This document shows, piece by piece, positions 1 to 5,992 of a stretch of DNA of 5,992 bases (the stretch's first letter is position 1; each line of letters begins with the position of its first letter). The DNA is from Enterococcaceae bacterium (GTDB lineage Bacteria > Bacillota > Bacilli > Lactobacillales > Catellicoccaceae). The notes below the pieces were generated by a model. That model saw only the letters and a program-made list of their open reading frames with translations, had not been told where the DNA came from and made no database searches. Position numbers and translations under genes: made by a program. The stretch spans positions 1 through 5,992 of the forward strand of contig JASLFJ010000051.1 of the NCBI GenBank assembly GCA_030150665.1, given 5' to 3'.

Positions 1-216
1 TTTCAAAAAACTCCTGTAGCTGTATGTATGACACGAAGAGCTCATCTAATTGAAGGACATGAGACGATGACTCTTGAAGAAGCTGCTACTTATTTAGAAG
101 AATATGAAATAGAATCATTACCTATATTATCTGAAAAAAATGATCAAATTGTAGGTACCATTACAGGTCAAGATATATTAAATCATTTGATGAATATTAT
201 GCATCATTATAAATAA
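1..216 (+). CDS. ccpN: CcpN-like CBS-domain transcriptional regulator, 3' end only (5' truncated by window)
   Basis: The reading frame is open from base 1 and ends at TAA 214-216, giving 71 visible residues that begin FQKTPVAVC. The ATG at base 28 is internal and not the true start. The visible part is the last CBS domain. It has the entry segment TPVAVCMTR, an amphipathic helix (LEEAATYLEEYEI), then ESLPIL and IVGTITGQDIL, the usual strand-helix pattern of a CBS motif. By recall, the TPVxxxMTR segment lines up with VPVHIIMTR in the second CBS domain of Bacillus subtilis CcpN. That protein carries an N-terminal winged helix and represses gluconeogenic genes such as gapB and pckA. The DNA-binding part is outside the window, so its presence is inferred. 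The next gene encodes a PPDK regulator, as in the B. subtilis ccpN-yqfL pair, which supports the call. It could also be a plain CBS-domain protein. Confidence 0.82.
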   Translation, partial: FQKTPVAVCMTRRAHLIEGHETMTLEEAATYLEEYEIESLPILSEKNDQIVGTITGQDILNHLMNIMHHYK

Positions 217-221
217 AAGAT

Positions 222-227
222 AAGGAG
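222..227 (+). promoter_or_regulatory. Ribosome-binding site that decides the ppsR/yqfL start
   Basis: AAGGAG lies 7 nt before the ATG at 235 and 10 nt before a second in-frame ATG at 238. The shorter spacing favours 235, so the protein is called with Met-Met at its N-terminus. The site lies entirely in the 18-nt gap after the upstream stop codon. Confidence 0.75.
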
Positions 228-234
228 TTTAATT

Positions 235-1050
235 ATGATGAACCATATTAAAGTATATACAATTTCAGATTCCATCGGCGAAACCTCTCAAAAATTAATG
301 GCTGCTGTTATGGCACAGTATCCAGAACTTATGTTTGATAATCAGTATCGCTTTCCATTTGTGACAACAGAAGAAGAACTGCTCACTATTTTAAAGGATG
401 CGTTAAAAGATCAAGCGATTGTTGTAAGTACCCTTGTTAATAAAGAGTTATCTATGGTCGCTCAGGCATTTAGTCAAAAAGTTGGGCTAGATTATGTAGA
501 TCTTATGGCTCCTTTTTTTAAAATGATTCATGATAAAACAGGAATTAGTCCATTACAACAACCAGGACGTGTTCATCAGTTAGATACTGCTTATTTTAAA
601 AAGATTGCAGCGATTGAATTTGCGGTAAAATATGATGATGGGAAAAATCCGCAAAGTTTTTTAAGTTCAGATATTGTATTATTAGGTGTTTCCAGAACTT
701 CAAAAACACCACTAAGTATGTATCTAGCAAATAAAGGATATAAAGTGTCTAATTTACCTTTAATTCCTGAGGTCCCACTTCCAAAAAGTTTAGATCAGGT
801 TGATTCAAAACGAATTATTGGGTTAACATGTGATCCTGAAACATTATGTAGAATTCGTGAGCATCGATTAGATTCTTTAGGATTAAGTAATACAACGAGT
901 TATACAAATTTAGAAAAAATATATGAAGAATTAAGTTATGCTAATTCAGTTTTTGAAACATATGGGGCAAAAGTGATTGATGTAACTAATAAATCTATTG
1001 AAGAGACGGCCTATTTGATCGAAGAATATTTACGATTTATCGTAGAATAA
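235..1050 (+). CDS. yqfL: Pyruvate, phosphate dikinase regulatory protein (bifunctional serine/threonine kinase and phosphorylase, DUF299 family)
   Basis: This 271-residue cytosolic enzyme controls pyruvate phosphate dikinase (PPDK). Family members inactivate PPDK by ADP-dependent phosphorylation of an active-site threonine. They reactivate it by Pi-dependent removal of that phosphate, releasing pyrophosphate. Sequence support includes the N-terminal VYTISDSIGETS (residues 7-18), EFAVKYDDG (128-136) and the signature P-loop GVSRTSKTP (151-159). The P-loop is followed by YLANKGYKVSNLPLIPEVPLP, the typical family context. The length matches the usual ~270 residues. The protein sits 18 nt after the CcpN-like gene and 21 nt before fbp, so the three are probably co-transcribed. 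The related PEP synthase regulator PpsR of Gram-negatives has the same fold, but the CcpN neighbour and low-GC host favour PPDK as target. The ppdK gene itself is not in the window. No key motif is missing. Confidence 0.95.
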   Translation: MMNHIKVYTISDSIGETSQKLMAAVMAQYPELMFDNQYRFPFVTTEEELLTILKDALKDQAIVVSTLVNKELSMVAQAFSQKVGLDYVDLMAPFFKMIHDKTGISPLQQPGRVHQLDTAYFKKIAAIEFAVKYDDGKNPQSFLSSDIVLLGVSRTSKTPLSMYLANKGYKVSNLPLIPEVPLPKSLDQVDSKRIIGLTCDPETLCRIREHRLDSLGLSNTTSYTNLEKIYEELSYANSVFETYGAKVIDVTNKSIEETAYLIEEYLRFIVE

Positions 1051-1071
1051 TTAAAGGAGAGTTAAACAAGG

Positions 1072-2925
1072 ATGCTTAATCATCAGTTGTCTACACAAGA
1101 AGGTTTGTTAGAAGCACTTTATAATATTGATGATCAGTTATACCGATTAAAACCGACAGAGCTTTATATTAGTGATATTCACGGGGCTTTTGATTCATTT
1201 GAATCAATTTTAAAAACAGGATCACATACGTTAATGGATTATATTCAAGAATATCTCAATGATGTTTTATCACAAAAACAACAAGAAGTATTGTATGAAT
1301 TGCTGATTCAAACAAATCAACAAAAAGTAAATGCATTATGTTGTTGTTATGATACGAATCAACTTATAGCATGTGCAGAAGCTGCTGCCTTTTTACTTTA
1401 TCAGTTGTATGATTATTATGCATCAGAAGAGGTAATCTATCGTATTTTAAATAAATACCCTGCTTATATCAAAAACTTTTTAAAAAGCAAGAAGGTGAGT
1501 CGTTTTACTTGTTCTATTTTTGTAAAGCAAATATTAAATGAGATCGATATAGCTACTTATTTTTATTTTATGAGTCAATTTATTCAAGTGTTTTTAATTC
1601 AACATATTCATATTGTTGGTGATATTTTTGATCGAGGTAAGGATGCAGATAAAGTGATGGATCTATTAATGGCATTACCTCAAGAGGTAGATATTCAGTG
1701 GGGAAATCATGATATTTTATGGCTTGGCGCATATGCAGGATCAGAAGTATGTTTGATGACTTTACTAAGAATTGCTGCAAGATATGGATATTTGTATGAT
1801 CTTCAAGAACAATATCAAATCGATTTACATCCTTTATTAGCTTTAAGTAAACATTATTCAACAGATCTTGATCCTTTTAAGCCAAAACTTGATGATCAAA
1901 GTACTTTAACACAGCAAGATATTGACTCATTAACGCAGCTGCATCAAGCAATAGCCATTATTCAATTTAAATTAGAATCACAAATATTAGACAGACGTCC
2001 AGAGTTTAATATGGAGCATAAAGTTCATTTAAAAGATATTGACTATCAAAAAGAAACTATAGACATTAATGGGATCTGTTATCCTTTATCTAACACATGT
2101 TTTGCATGCGTTAATCCAGAGGATCCTACGCAACTTACAGATCAAGAAAAAGTTGCTATTAAACACTTAATGTCCTCATTAAATCAATCAGAACGATTTC
2201 AAAAACATATGGCATTTTTATATGAAAAGGGGTCTATGTATTTCATTCATAATCATCAATTATTATTTCATGGATGTATTCCCCTTACTGATTCTGGTGA
2301 ATTTTATCCTCTTTATTTAAATGATCAAATGTATTCTGGAAGAACTTTATTAGATTTTTTTGATCATGTGATGCATCAAGCATTATCTGCTTCAAAATCA
2401 GATAAAACAGCTTCTTTCTATCAAGATTTAATTTGGTATGCATGGTGTGGTCCTGTTTCTCCTTTATTTGGAAAGCATAATATGACAACATTTGAACGTT
2501 ATTTTATTGAAGAGAAAAAAGCACATCAAGAACATAAAAATGCTTATTTTAACTACAGAAGTTCAGAGCATATTTGTCGTATGATTTTAAAAGAGTTTGG
2601 GTTAAATGATCGATATTCTTGTATGATTAATGGTCATACGCCAGTTAAAGCAGCCCAAGGAGAGTCTCCTGTTCAAGGTAATGGAAAGTTATTTATTATT
2701 GATGGTGGGTTGCACCAAGCTTATCAGAAGGTTACTGGCATTTCAGGATATGCATTATTGTATCAGGCAACAGGATTTCAATTAGTTACCTATCAAAAAG
2801 AACAAGTTACTAAGTCGTGTTTATTGTCAGGACAAAAAGAGGTATGTGTGAAAGAAACAGTTGCTGGTGAGCGTTTATTAGCATATAAAAAATTTCTTTT
2901 AGAACAGTATTATTTAAAACAATAA
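1072..2925 (+). CDS. fbp: Fructose-1,6-bisphosphatase class III
   Basis: This cytosolic, metal-dependent phosphatase converts fructose-1,6-bisphosphate to fructose-6-phosphate, the committed gluconeogenic step. It has the calcineurin-like metal-binding motifs of the class III family in order: SDIHG (34-38), GDIFDRG (183-189), GNHD (211-214), FHGC (399-402) and GHTPVK (521-526). Other family hallmarks are RRPEFNMEH (308-316), GPVSPLFGK (460-468), TTFERYF (472-478) and IIDGGLHQAYQK (542-553). The 617 residues are shorter than the ~640-670 I recall for B. subtilis and clostridial members. SDIHG is reached by residue 34, and the stretch at about 50-170 is poorly conserved and Cys/Tyr-rich (LCCCYD at 89-94). 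The start is the first possible ATG after an in-frame TAA at 1063-1065. The ribosome-binding site AAAGGAG (1053-1059) is 12 nt away, slightly long. It is probably the last gene of the ccpN-yqfL-fbp unit, since a terminator begins at its stop codon. Confidence 0.95.
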   Translation: MLNHQLSTQEGLLEALYNIDDQLYRLKPTELYISDIHGAFDSFESILKTGSHTLMDYIQEYLNDVLSQKQQEVLYELLIQTNQQKVNALCCCYDTNQLIACAEAAAFLLYQLYDYYASEEVIYRILNKYPAYIKNFLKSKKVSRFTCSIFVKQILNEIDIATYFYFMSQFIQVFLIQHIHIVGDIFDRGKDADKVMDLLMALPQEVDIQWGNHDILWLGAYAGSEVCLMTLLRIAARYGYLYDLQEQYQIDLHPLLALSKHYSTDLDPFKPKLDDQSTLTQQDIDSLTQLHQAIAIIQFKLESQILDRRPEFNMEHKVHLKDIDYQKETIDINGICYPLSNTCFACVNPEDPTQLTDQEKVAIKHLMSSLNQSERFQKHMAFLYEKGSMYFIHNHQLLFHGCIPLTDSGEFYPLYLNDQMYSGRTLLDFFDHVMHQALSASKSDKTASFYQDLIWYAWCGPVSPLFGKHNMTTFERYFIEEKKAHQEHKNAYFNYRSSEHICRMILKEFGLNDRYSCMINGHTPVKAAQGESPVQGNGKLFIIDGGLHQAYQKVTGISGYALLYQATGFQLVTYQKEQVTKSCLLSGQKEVCVKETVAGERLLAYKKFLLEQYYLKQ

Positions 2926-2952
2926 AAAACATAGCTTTAAGCTATGTTTTTT
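2924..2952. terminator. Intrinsic terminator closing the ccpN-yqfL-fbp unit
   Basis: The core stem CATAGC (2930-2935) pairs with GCTATG (2941-2946) around a short TTTAA loop. It is flanked by six A on the left and six T on the right, so the A tract can also pair with the T tract. The A tract begins inside the fbp stop codon (2923-2925). The symmetry means it could act on both strands, although no convergent gene is present here. Confidence 0.85.
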
Positions 2953-2972
2953 ATTATGTTTTTTGAAAAGAG

Positions 2973-3001
2973 TTGTCTTTTTTTTGTGAGTATAGTTTAA
3001 T
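2973..3001 (+). promoter_or_regulatory. Putative sigma-A-type promoter for alaA
   Basis: TTGTCT (2973-2978, 4 of 6 to TTGACA) and TTTAAT (2996-3001, 5 of 6 to TATAAT) are separated by exactly 17 nt. The promoter lies just after the fbp terminator and about 26 nt before the alaA start, so alaA probably forms its own transcription unit. The region is AT-rich, so chance matches are possible. Confidence 0.6.
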
Positions 3002-3011
3002 AATTTTATCT

Positions 3012-3019
3012 AGGAGGAG
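3012..3019 (+). promoter_or_regulatory. Overlapping double Shine-Dalgarno of alaA
   Basis: AGGAGGAG contains two overlapping GGAG cores (3013-3016 and 3016-3019). The second is 8 nt before the alaA ATG at 3028. The first is 6 nt before another, out-of-frame ATG at 3023, which opens only a two-codon reading frame. The protein start is placed at 3028 because its sequence aligns with the family from the first residues. Confidence 0.75.
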
Positions 3020-3027
3020 AGAATGAT

Positions 3028-4245
3028 ATGAAATTTATTGATAAATCCGTCAAAATGGAAGGTATTAGTTATGATGTTCGAGGTCCTGTATTAGAAGCTG
3101 CAGAGGCGCTTCGAAGTCAAGGGATTAATATTTTATCGCTTAATACAGGAAATCCAGCAGAATTTGGTTTTGAAGCACCTGATGAAATTATTCAAGATTT
3201 AATGTATCATGTTCGAGAATCAGAAGGATATTCTGATTCTAAAGGAATTTTTTCTGCAAGAAAGGCAATTGTACAGTATTGTCAGAGAAAAGGATTTCCT
3301 GAGATTAGTATTGATGATGTATATACAGGAAATGGTGTTAGTGAGCTGATTATGATGTCAATGATGGGACTGATTAATTCAGGAGATGAGATTTTAGTAC
3401 CGATGCCTGATTATCCATTGTGGACTGCGTCTGTATCCTTAGCAGGAGGCACCCCAGTGCATTATGTTTGTGATGAAGCATCAGAGTGGTATCCTGATTT
3501 AGAAGATATCCGTCGTAAAATTACGCATCATACAAAAGCCATTGTCTTAATTAATCCAAATAATCCAACAGGTGCATTGTATTCTAAGACATTACTTGAA
3601 GATATTGCAGAGATTGCAAGAGAACATCAATTAATTATTTTTTCAGATGAAATTTATGATCGGCTTGTTTTAGATCAAGAAGTTCATCATTCTATTGCTG
3701 CTTTAGCTCCTGATTTAAGTGTTATTACTTTTAATGGGCTTTCTAAATCACATTTAGTGGCAGGATTTCGTTGTGGTTGGATGGTAATTAGTGGTAACAG
3801 ACAGGCGATTAAAGGGTATATTGAAGGCCTAAATATGTTAGCTTCTATGCGTTTATGCTCTAATGTATTATCACAACATATTATTCAAACAGCATTAGGC
3901 GGAGAACAAGCGATTGATCCTATGTTGCTTCCTGGAGGACGCATTTATGAACAAAGAGAATTTGTGATGGGTGCACTATCTGAGATTCCAGGAGTTAGTG
4001 CAGTAAAACCTAAAGCCGCTTTTTATGTATTTCCAAAATTAGATCAACAGCGTTTTAATTTATATGATGATGAACAATTTGTTTTAGATTTTTTACATGA
4101 GCATCATATTTTACTGGTTCACGGTCGAGGGTTTCATTGGCATCAGCCTGATCATTTTAGATTGATTTATTTACCAGAAATTGATGTTCTTGAAAATACT
4201 ATGGATGCGTTAAAACAATTTTTAAGTCATTATCACCAGAGATAA
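3028..4245 (+). CDS. alaA: Alanine aminotransferase, AlaA type (class I/II, PLP-dependent)
   Basis: The enzyme interconverts pyruvate plus glutamate with alanine plus 2-oxoglutarate in the cytosol. Its 405 residues equal the length of E. coli AlaA and, by recall, align with it and with streptococcal homologues almost without gaps. The N-terminal YDVRGPVLEAA (15-25), TGNPAEFGF (40-48) and GYSDSKG (67-73) are typical of this subgroup. Cofactor and substrate residues are visible: GNGVSEL (101-107), PDYPLW (127-132), NPNNPTG (176-182), SDEIY (206-210), the PLP Schiff-base lysine K240 in NGLSKSH, R248 in AGFRCGW, and R378 near the C-terminus for the substrate carboxylate. It has its own putative promoter and strong ribosome-binding site, so it is not part of the fbp operon. 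Alanine made into pyruvate could feed PPDK, but that link is inference. A different amino-acid preference cannot be excluded from sequence. Confidence 0.92.
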   Translation: MKFIDKSVKMEGISYDVRGPVLEAAEALRSQGINILSLNTGNPAEFGFEAPDEIIQDLMYHVRESEGYSDSKGIFSARKAIVQYCQRKGFPEISIDDVYTGNGVSELIMMSMMGLINSGDEILVPMPDYPLWTASVSLAGGTPVHYVCDEASEWYPDLEDIRRKITHHTKAIVLINPNNPTGALYSKTLLEDIAEIAREHQLIIFSDEIYDRLVLDQEVHHSIAALAPDLSVITFNGLSKSHLVAGFRCGWMVISGNRQAIKGYIEGLNMLASMRLCSNVLSQHIIQTALGGEQAIDPMLLPGGRIYEQREFVMGALSEIPGVSAVKPKAAFYVFPKLDQQRFNLYDDEQFVLDFLHEHHILLVHGRGFHWHQPDHFRLIYLPEIDVLENTMDALKQFLSHYHQR

Positions 4246-4257
4246 AACACGAACATT
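4245..4257 (+). promoter_or_regulatory. Possible PurBox (PurR binding site) upstream of the purine permease
   Basis: The 13 bases from 4245 match the Gram-positive PurBox consensus AWWWCCGAACWWT at 11 positions, including the core CGAACATT (4250-4257). Mismatches are at 4248 and 4249. The core G at 4251 lies about 76 nt before the start site predicted from the TATAAT box, near the position I recall for PurR-activated lactococcal promoters. No inverted second half (GTTCG) is visible as in Bacillus repressor sites. A single degenerate match is weak evidence. Confidence 0.35.
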
Positions 4258-4291
4258 AATATATTATTTTTTAAAAACATCCATAAAAAAC

Positions 4292-4320
4292 TTCTTTTTC
4301 ATATTTTTCTTTTTTATAAT
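4292..4320 (+). promoter_or_regulatory. Putative promoter of the NCS2 permease gene, with consensus -10
   Basis: A perfect TATAAT (4315-4320) lies 35 nt before the ATG. The hexamer 17 nt upstream of it is TTCTTT (4292-4297), a poor -35 that matches TTGACA at only two positions. A weak -35 is what an activator-dependent promoter would show. The predicted start near 4327 leaves a leader of about 29 nt, too short for a riboswitch. Confidence 0.55.
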
Positions 4321-4355
4321 AAGGGCAAATAAGAGAAAAGGGAGTTTTTTAAAGC

Positions 4356-5795
4356 ATGTTAGAGAACATATTTAAGCTAGAAGAACATGGTACAACTGCT
4401 AAAACAGAGATTATGGCAGGTATGACAACATTTTTTGCGATGAGTTATATTTTGTTTGTGAATCCAATGATTTTGTCATTATCTGGCATGCCAATTCAAG
4501 CTGTCTTTTTAGCAACAATTATTGCAAGTGTGGTTGGCACACTCGTTATGGGATTATATGCCAATGTTCCTTATGCACAAGCTCCTGGCATGGGACTGAA
4601 TGCCTTTTTTACGTATTCTGTTGTTCTAGGATTAGGTTATACATGGCAAGAAGGCTTAGCAATGGTTTTTTTATGTGGACTTATTAATATATTTATTACA
4701 GCAACTAGTATTCGTAAAAAGATTATTCATGCGATTCCTATGTCATTACAACATGCTATTGGTGGAGGGATTGGGATTTTTATCGCATATATTGGGCTTA
4801 AAAATGCAGGATTTATTTTATTTACATCAGATCAACAAGCAATTCACTCAGTGATTACAGATGAGCAAGGAGCCGTTAGCACAGTGATCTCTAATGGAGG
4901 GATTATTCCTTCTTTAACAAACTTTACGCAACCTCAAGTTTTAGTTGCTTTGTTTGGCTTAATTTTAACGATTGTATTTATGTTATGGCAAGTTAAGGGA
5001 GCGATGTTTTTAGGAATTTTGCTTACAACATTACTTGCTGCGATTTTAGGGATCCTTCCTGATACTTCTCAAGCAAGCAGTTATTCTTTAAGTGGGGCTT
5101 GGCATGAGCTGTCTATGACATTTGGTGCAGCATTAGGAAAGGAAGGAATGTTATCGTTATTTCAAGATGTTAGTAAGATTCCACAAGTATTATTGACCGT
5201 TCTTGCATTTAGTTTATCGGATATTTTTGATACTATTGGTACATTTATCGGTACAGGACGAGCTTCTGGAATTTTTGATCAATCAGAAGAAGATCAGTTA
5301 TTCAATCAGAAAGGAATTCGTTCTAAGATGGATAAAGCCTTATTTTCTGATGCTATAGCAACAACAACAGGTGCTTTAATTGGTACGTCAAATGTAACTA
5401 CTTATGTTGAAAGCACAGCAGGTATTGGTGCAGGGGGAAGAACAGGACTTACTTCGGTGACGGTTGCGGTTTTATTTTTATTAAGTAGCTTTTTAGCCCC
5501 AGTCATCGCCCTTGTTCCTCAAGAAGCCACTGCAGCAGCACTTATTGTTGTAGGTATTATGATGCTTGCTTCTTTTACAAATATTCATTGGGATCAGTTA
5601 GATGAGGCAATTCCTGCGTTTTTTAGTTCTATTTTTATGGGACTGTGTTATAGTATTGCTTACGGGATTGCGACAGGGTTTATTTTTTATGTGATTGTGA
5701 AAGTAGCACAAGGAAAACGGAAAGAAATTGGAATGACGTTATGGTGTATTACCGCGTTATTTATCATTAATTTTATACTACAAGCTTGGATTTAA
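4356..5795 (+). CDS. NCS2-family purine permease, AzgA/PbuG type (guanine, hypoxanthine or adenine uptake)
   Basis: This integral cytoplasmic-membrane protein of 479 residues probably imports purine bases by proton symport. Long hydrophobic segments fill most of the chain, for example about 22-40, 47-67, 98-117, 194-233, 275-298, 366-386, 391-407, 420-449 and 458-477. These agree with the 14-segment, 7+7 inverted-repeat UraA fold of the family. Signatures include APGMGLNAFF (76-85), LSDIFDTIGTFIGTG (287-301) and GTSNVTTYVESTAGIGAGGRTG (343-364). D292 and E352 are the likely substrate-site acids by homology to AzgA. It is longer than B. subtilis PbuG (~440 residues) because of a polar loop at about 155-190, as in streptococcal relatives. 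The start follows AAAGGGAG (4337-4344) by 11 nt. The gene ends in tandem stops, TAA then TAG (5793-5798). It appears monocistronic between its own promoter and a strong terminator. Which purine it carries cannot be read from the sequence. Confidence 0.92.
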   Translation: MLENIFKLEEHGTTAKTEIMAGMTTFFAMSYILFVNPMILSLSGMPIQAVFLATIIASVVGTLVMGLYANVPYAQAPGMGLNAFFTYSVVLGLGYTWQEGLAMVFLCGLINIFITATSIRKKIIHAIPMSLQHAIGGGIGIFIAYIGLKNAGFILFTSDQQAIHSVITDEQGAVSTVISNGGIIPSLTNFTQPQVLVALFGLILTIVFMLWQVKGAMFLGILLTTLLAAILGILPDTSQASSYSLSGAWHELSMTFGAALGKEGMLSLFQDVSKIPQVLLTVLAFSLSDIFDTIGTFIGTGRASGIFDQSEEDQLFNQKGIRSKMDKALFSDAIATTTGALIGTSNVTTYVESTAGIGAGGRTGLTSVTVAVLFLLSSFLAPVIALVPQEATAAALIVVGIMMLASFTNIHWDQLDEAIPAFFSSIFMGLCYSIAYGIATGFIFYVIVKVAQGKRKEIGMTLWCITALFIINFILQAWI

Positions 5796-5798
5796 TAG

Positions 5799-5840
5799 AT
5801 AAAAACAGCGTAGGCAAAATGAAGCCTACGCTGTTTTTAT
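5799..5840. terminator. Strong bidirectional intrinsic terminator between convergent genes
   Basis: A perfect 17-bp stem (5799-5815 with 5824-5840) encloses an 8-nt loop, AAAATGAA. The GC-rich core is CAGCGTAGGC/GCCTACGCTG. It is flanked by five A on the left and five T on the right, giving a U-tract on either transcript. It begins 3 nt after the permease stop codon and ends 7 nt before the stop codon of the minus-strand gene, so it can serve both. Confidence 0.95.
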
Positions 5841-5847
5841 AGTGATT

Positions 5848-5992
5848 TTAAAAATCTTTAGCGATTGCCTTTATTTCTGTAAGGTAATGAGCTAAACGTT
5901 GTTCTCGTTCTTTTGGATGTTGATCTAGTCCTTCAATAAAAAATTGGGTGATATCAGCTACTCCGACAAATGTGAGTATACCATGAATAATT
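5848..5992 (-). CDS. C-terminal fragment of a probable FMN-dependent NADH-azoreductase (AzoR/AcpD-like), cut by the window edge
   Basis: On the minus strand an open frame runs from the window edge to TAA at 5850-5848, giving 47 residues. It reads IIHGILTFVGVADITQFFIEG followed by a charged helix (residues 22-47) ending KAIAKDF. The GILTFVGVADITQFFIEG segment resembles the LGFIGITDVKFVFAEG region near the C-terminus of E. coli AzoR. The trailing amphipathic helix is the usual end of that flavodoxin-like fold. Such enzymes reduce quinones and azo compounds with NADH using bound FMN in the cytosol. The FMN-binding N-terminal part is outside the window, so another NAD(P)H oxidoreductase of the same fold is possible. 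The gene is convergent with the permease and shares its terminator. Confidence 0.65.
   Translation of the reverse strand, partial: IIHGILTFVGVADITQFFIEGLDQHPKEREQRLAHYLTEIKAIAKDF

Noticed and set aside
28..216. Small 62-residue protein starting at ATG 28
   Set aside because: The frame is open upstream to base 1, and the residues before Met (TPVAVC) belong to the CBS domain, so this is the tail of a longer gene.
1580..1861. 93-residue open frame on the minus strand
   Set aside because: It lies wholly inside fbp, opposite its conserved metal-site motifs GDIFDRG and GNHD. It has no recognisable domain and is a shadow of the real gene.
2285..2491. 68-residue open frame on the minus strand
   Set aside because: It lies inside the conserved part of fbp, including GPVSPLFGK on the plus strand. 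It has no family resemblance and is a by-product of AT-rich coding sequence.
2963..2996. Alternative alaA promoter TTGAAA (2963-2968) with TATAGT (2991-2996)
   Set aside because: The spacer would be 22 nt, too long for a standard sigma-A promoter. The TTGTCT/TTTAAT pair with 17-nt spacing is better.
4257..4272. Terminator after alaA: palindrome TAATATATTA followed by six T
   Set aside because: The palindrome has no G-C pair and no loop, so a hairpin would be too weak to be called a terminator. How alaA transcription ends is unclear, and read-through into the permease gene is possible.
4283..4317. Inverted repeat ATAAAAAA/TTTTTTAT overlapping the permease -10
   Set aside because: It is pure A/T homopolymer pairing of the kind expected by chance in this gap, with no operator-like symmetry beyond the tracts.
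4246..4355. Purine riboswitch ahead of the permease gene
   Set aside because: PbuG-type genes often carry one, but no three-helix aptamer or conserved loop sequences are visible in this AT-rich gap. The predicted leader after TATAAT is only about 29 nt.

Overview
The window is a piece of ordinary chromosome from a low-GC Gram-positive bacterium (Bacillota). The DNA is visibly AT-rich, the ribosome-binding sites are strong purine-rich sequences (AAGGAG, AAAGGAG, AGGAGG), and intergenic hairpins are flanked by A and T tracts. The gene families fit as well: a CcpN-like CBS regulator beside a PPDK regulatory protein, and a class III fructose-1,6-bisphosphatase. An Erysipelotrichia- or Lactobacillales-like lineage is a guess; nothing here fixes the genus. 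I see no mobile element, CRISPR array, tRNA, rRNA or riboswitch.

Layout. (1) Bases 1-2952 hold a three-gene co-directional unit. It comprises the 3' end of a CcpN-like CBS-domain regulator (1-216), a bifunctional PPDK kinase/pyrophosphorylase (235-1050) and a class III fructose-1,6-bisphosphatase (1072-2925). The gaps are 18 and 21 nt, and a hairpin terminator closes the unit (2924-2952). (2) A separate unit has its own promoter (2973-3001) and encodes an AlaA-type alanine aminotransferase (3028-4245). (3) After a 110-nt AT-rich gap with a TATAAT box and a possible PurBox comes an AzgA/PbuG-type NCS2 purine permease (4356-5795). (4) A perfect 17-bp hairpin (5799-5840) sits between the permease and a convergent minus-strand gene. 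Only that gene's last 47 codons are inside the window (5848-5992), and they look like the C-terminus of an FMN-dependent NADH-azoreductase.

How the genes work together. The first unit reads as a gluconeogenesis control module. PpsR/YqfL-type proteins switch pyruvate phosphate dikinase on and off at the pyruvate-to-PEP step. Fbp carries out the irreversible step near the other end of the pathway. CcpN of Bacillus subtilis represses gluconeogenic genes. AlaA connects alanine to pyruvate, the substrate of PPDK, so it is metabolically adjacent although separately transcribed. The purine permease and the azoreductase-like gene have no evident link to this theme.

I did not find an undescribed system. 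The points most worth a second look are the ccpN-ppsR-fbp linkage, the short and divergent Fbp N-terminal region, a possible PurBox at an activator-like distance from the permease promoter, and a two-codon minicistron overlapping the alaA start codon.
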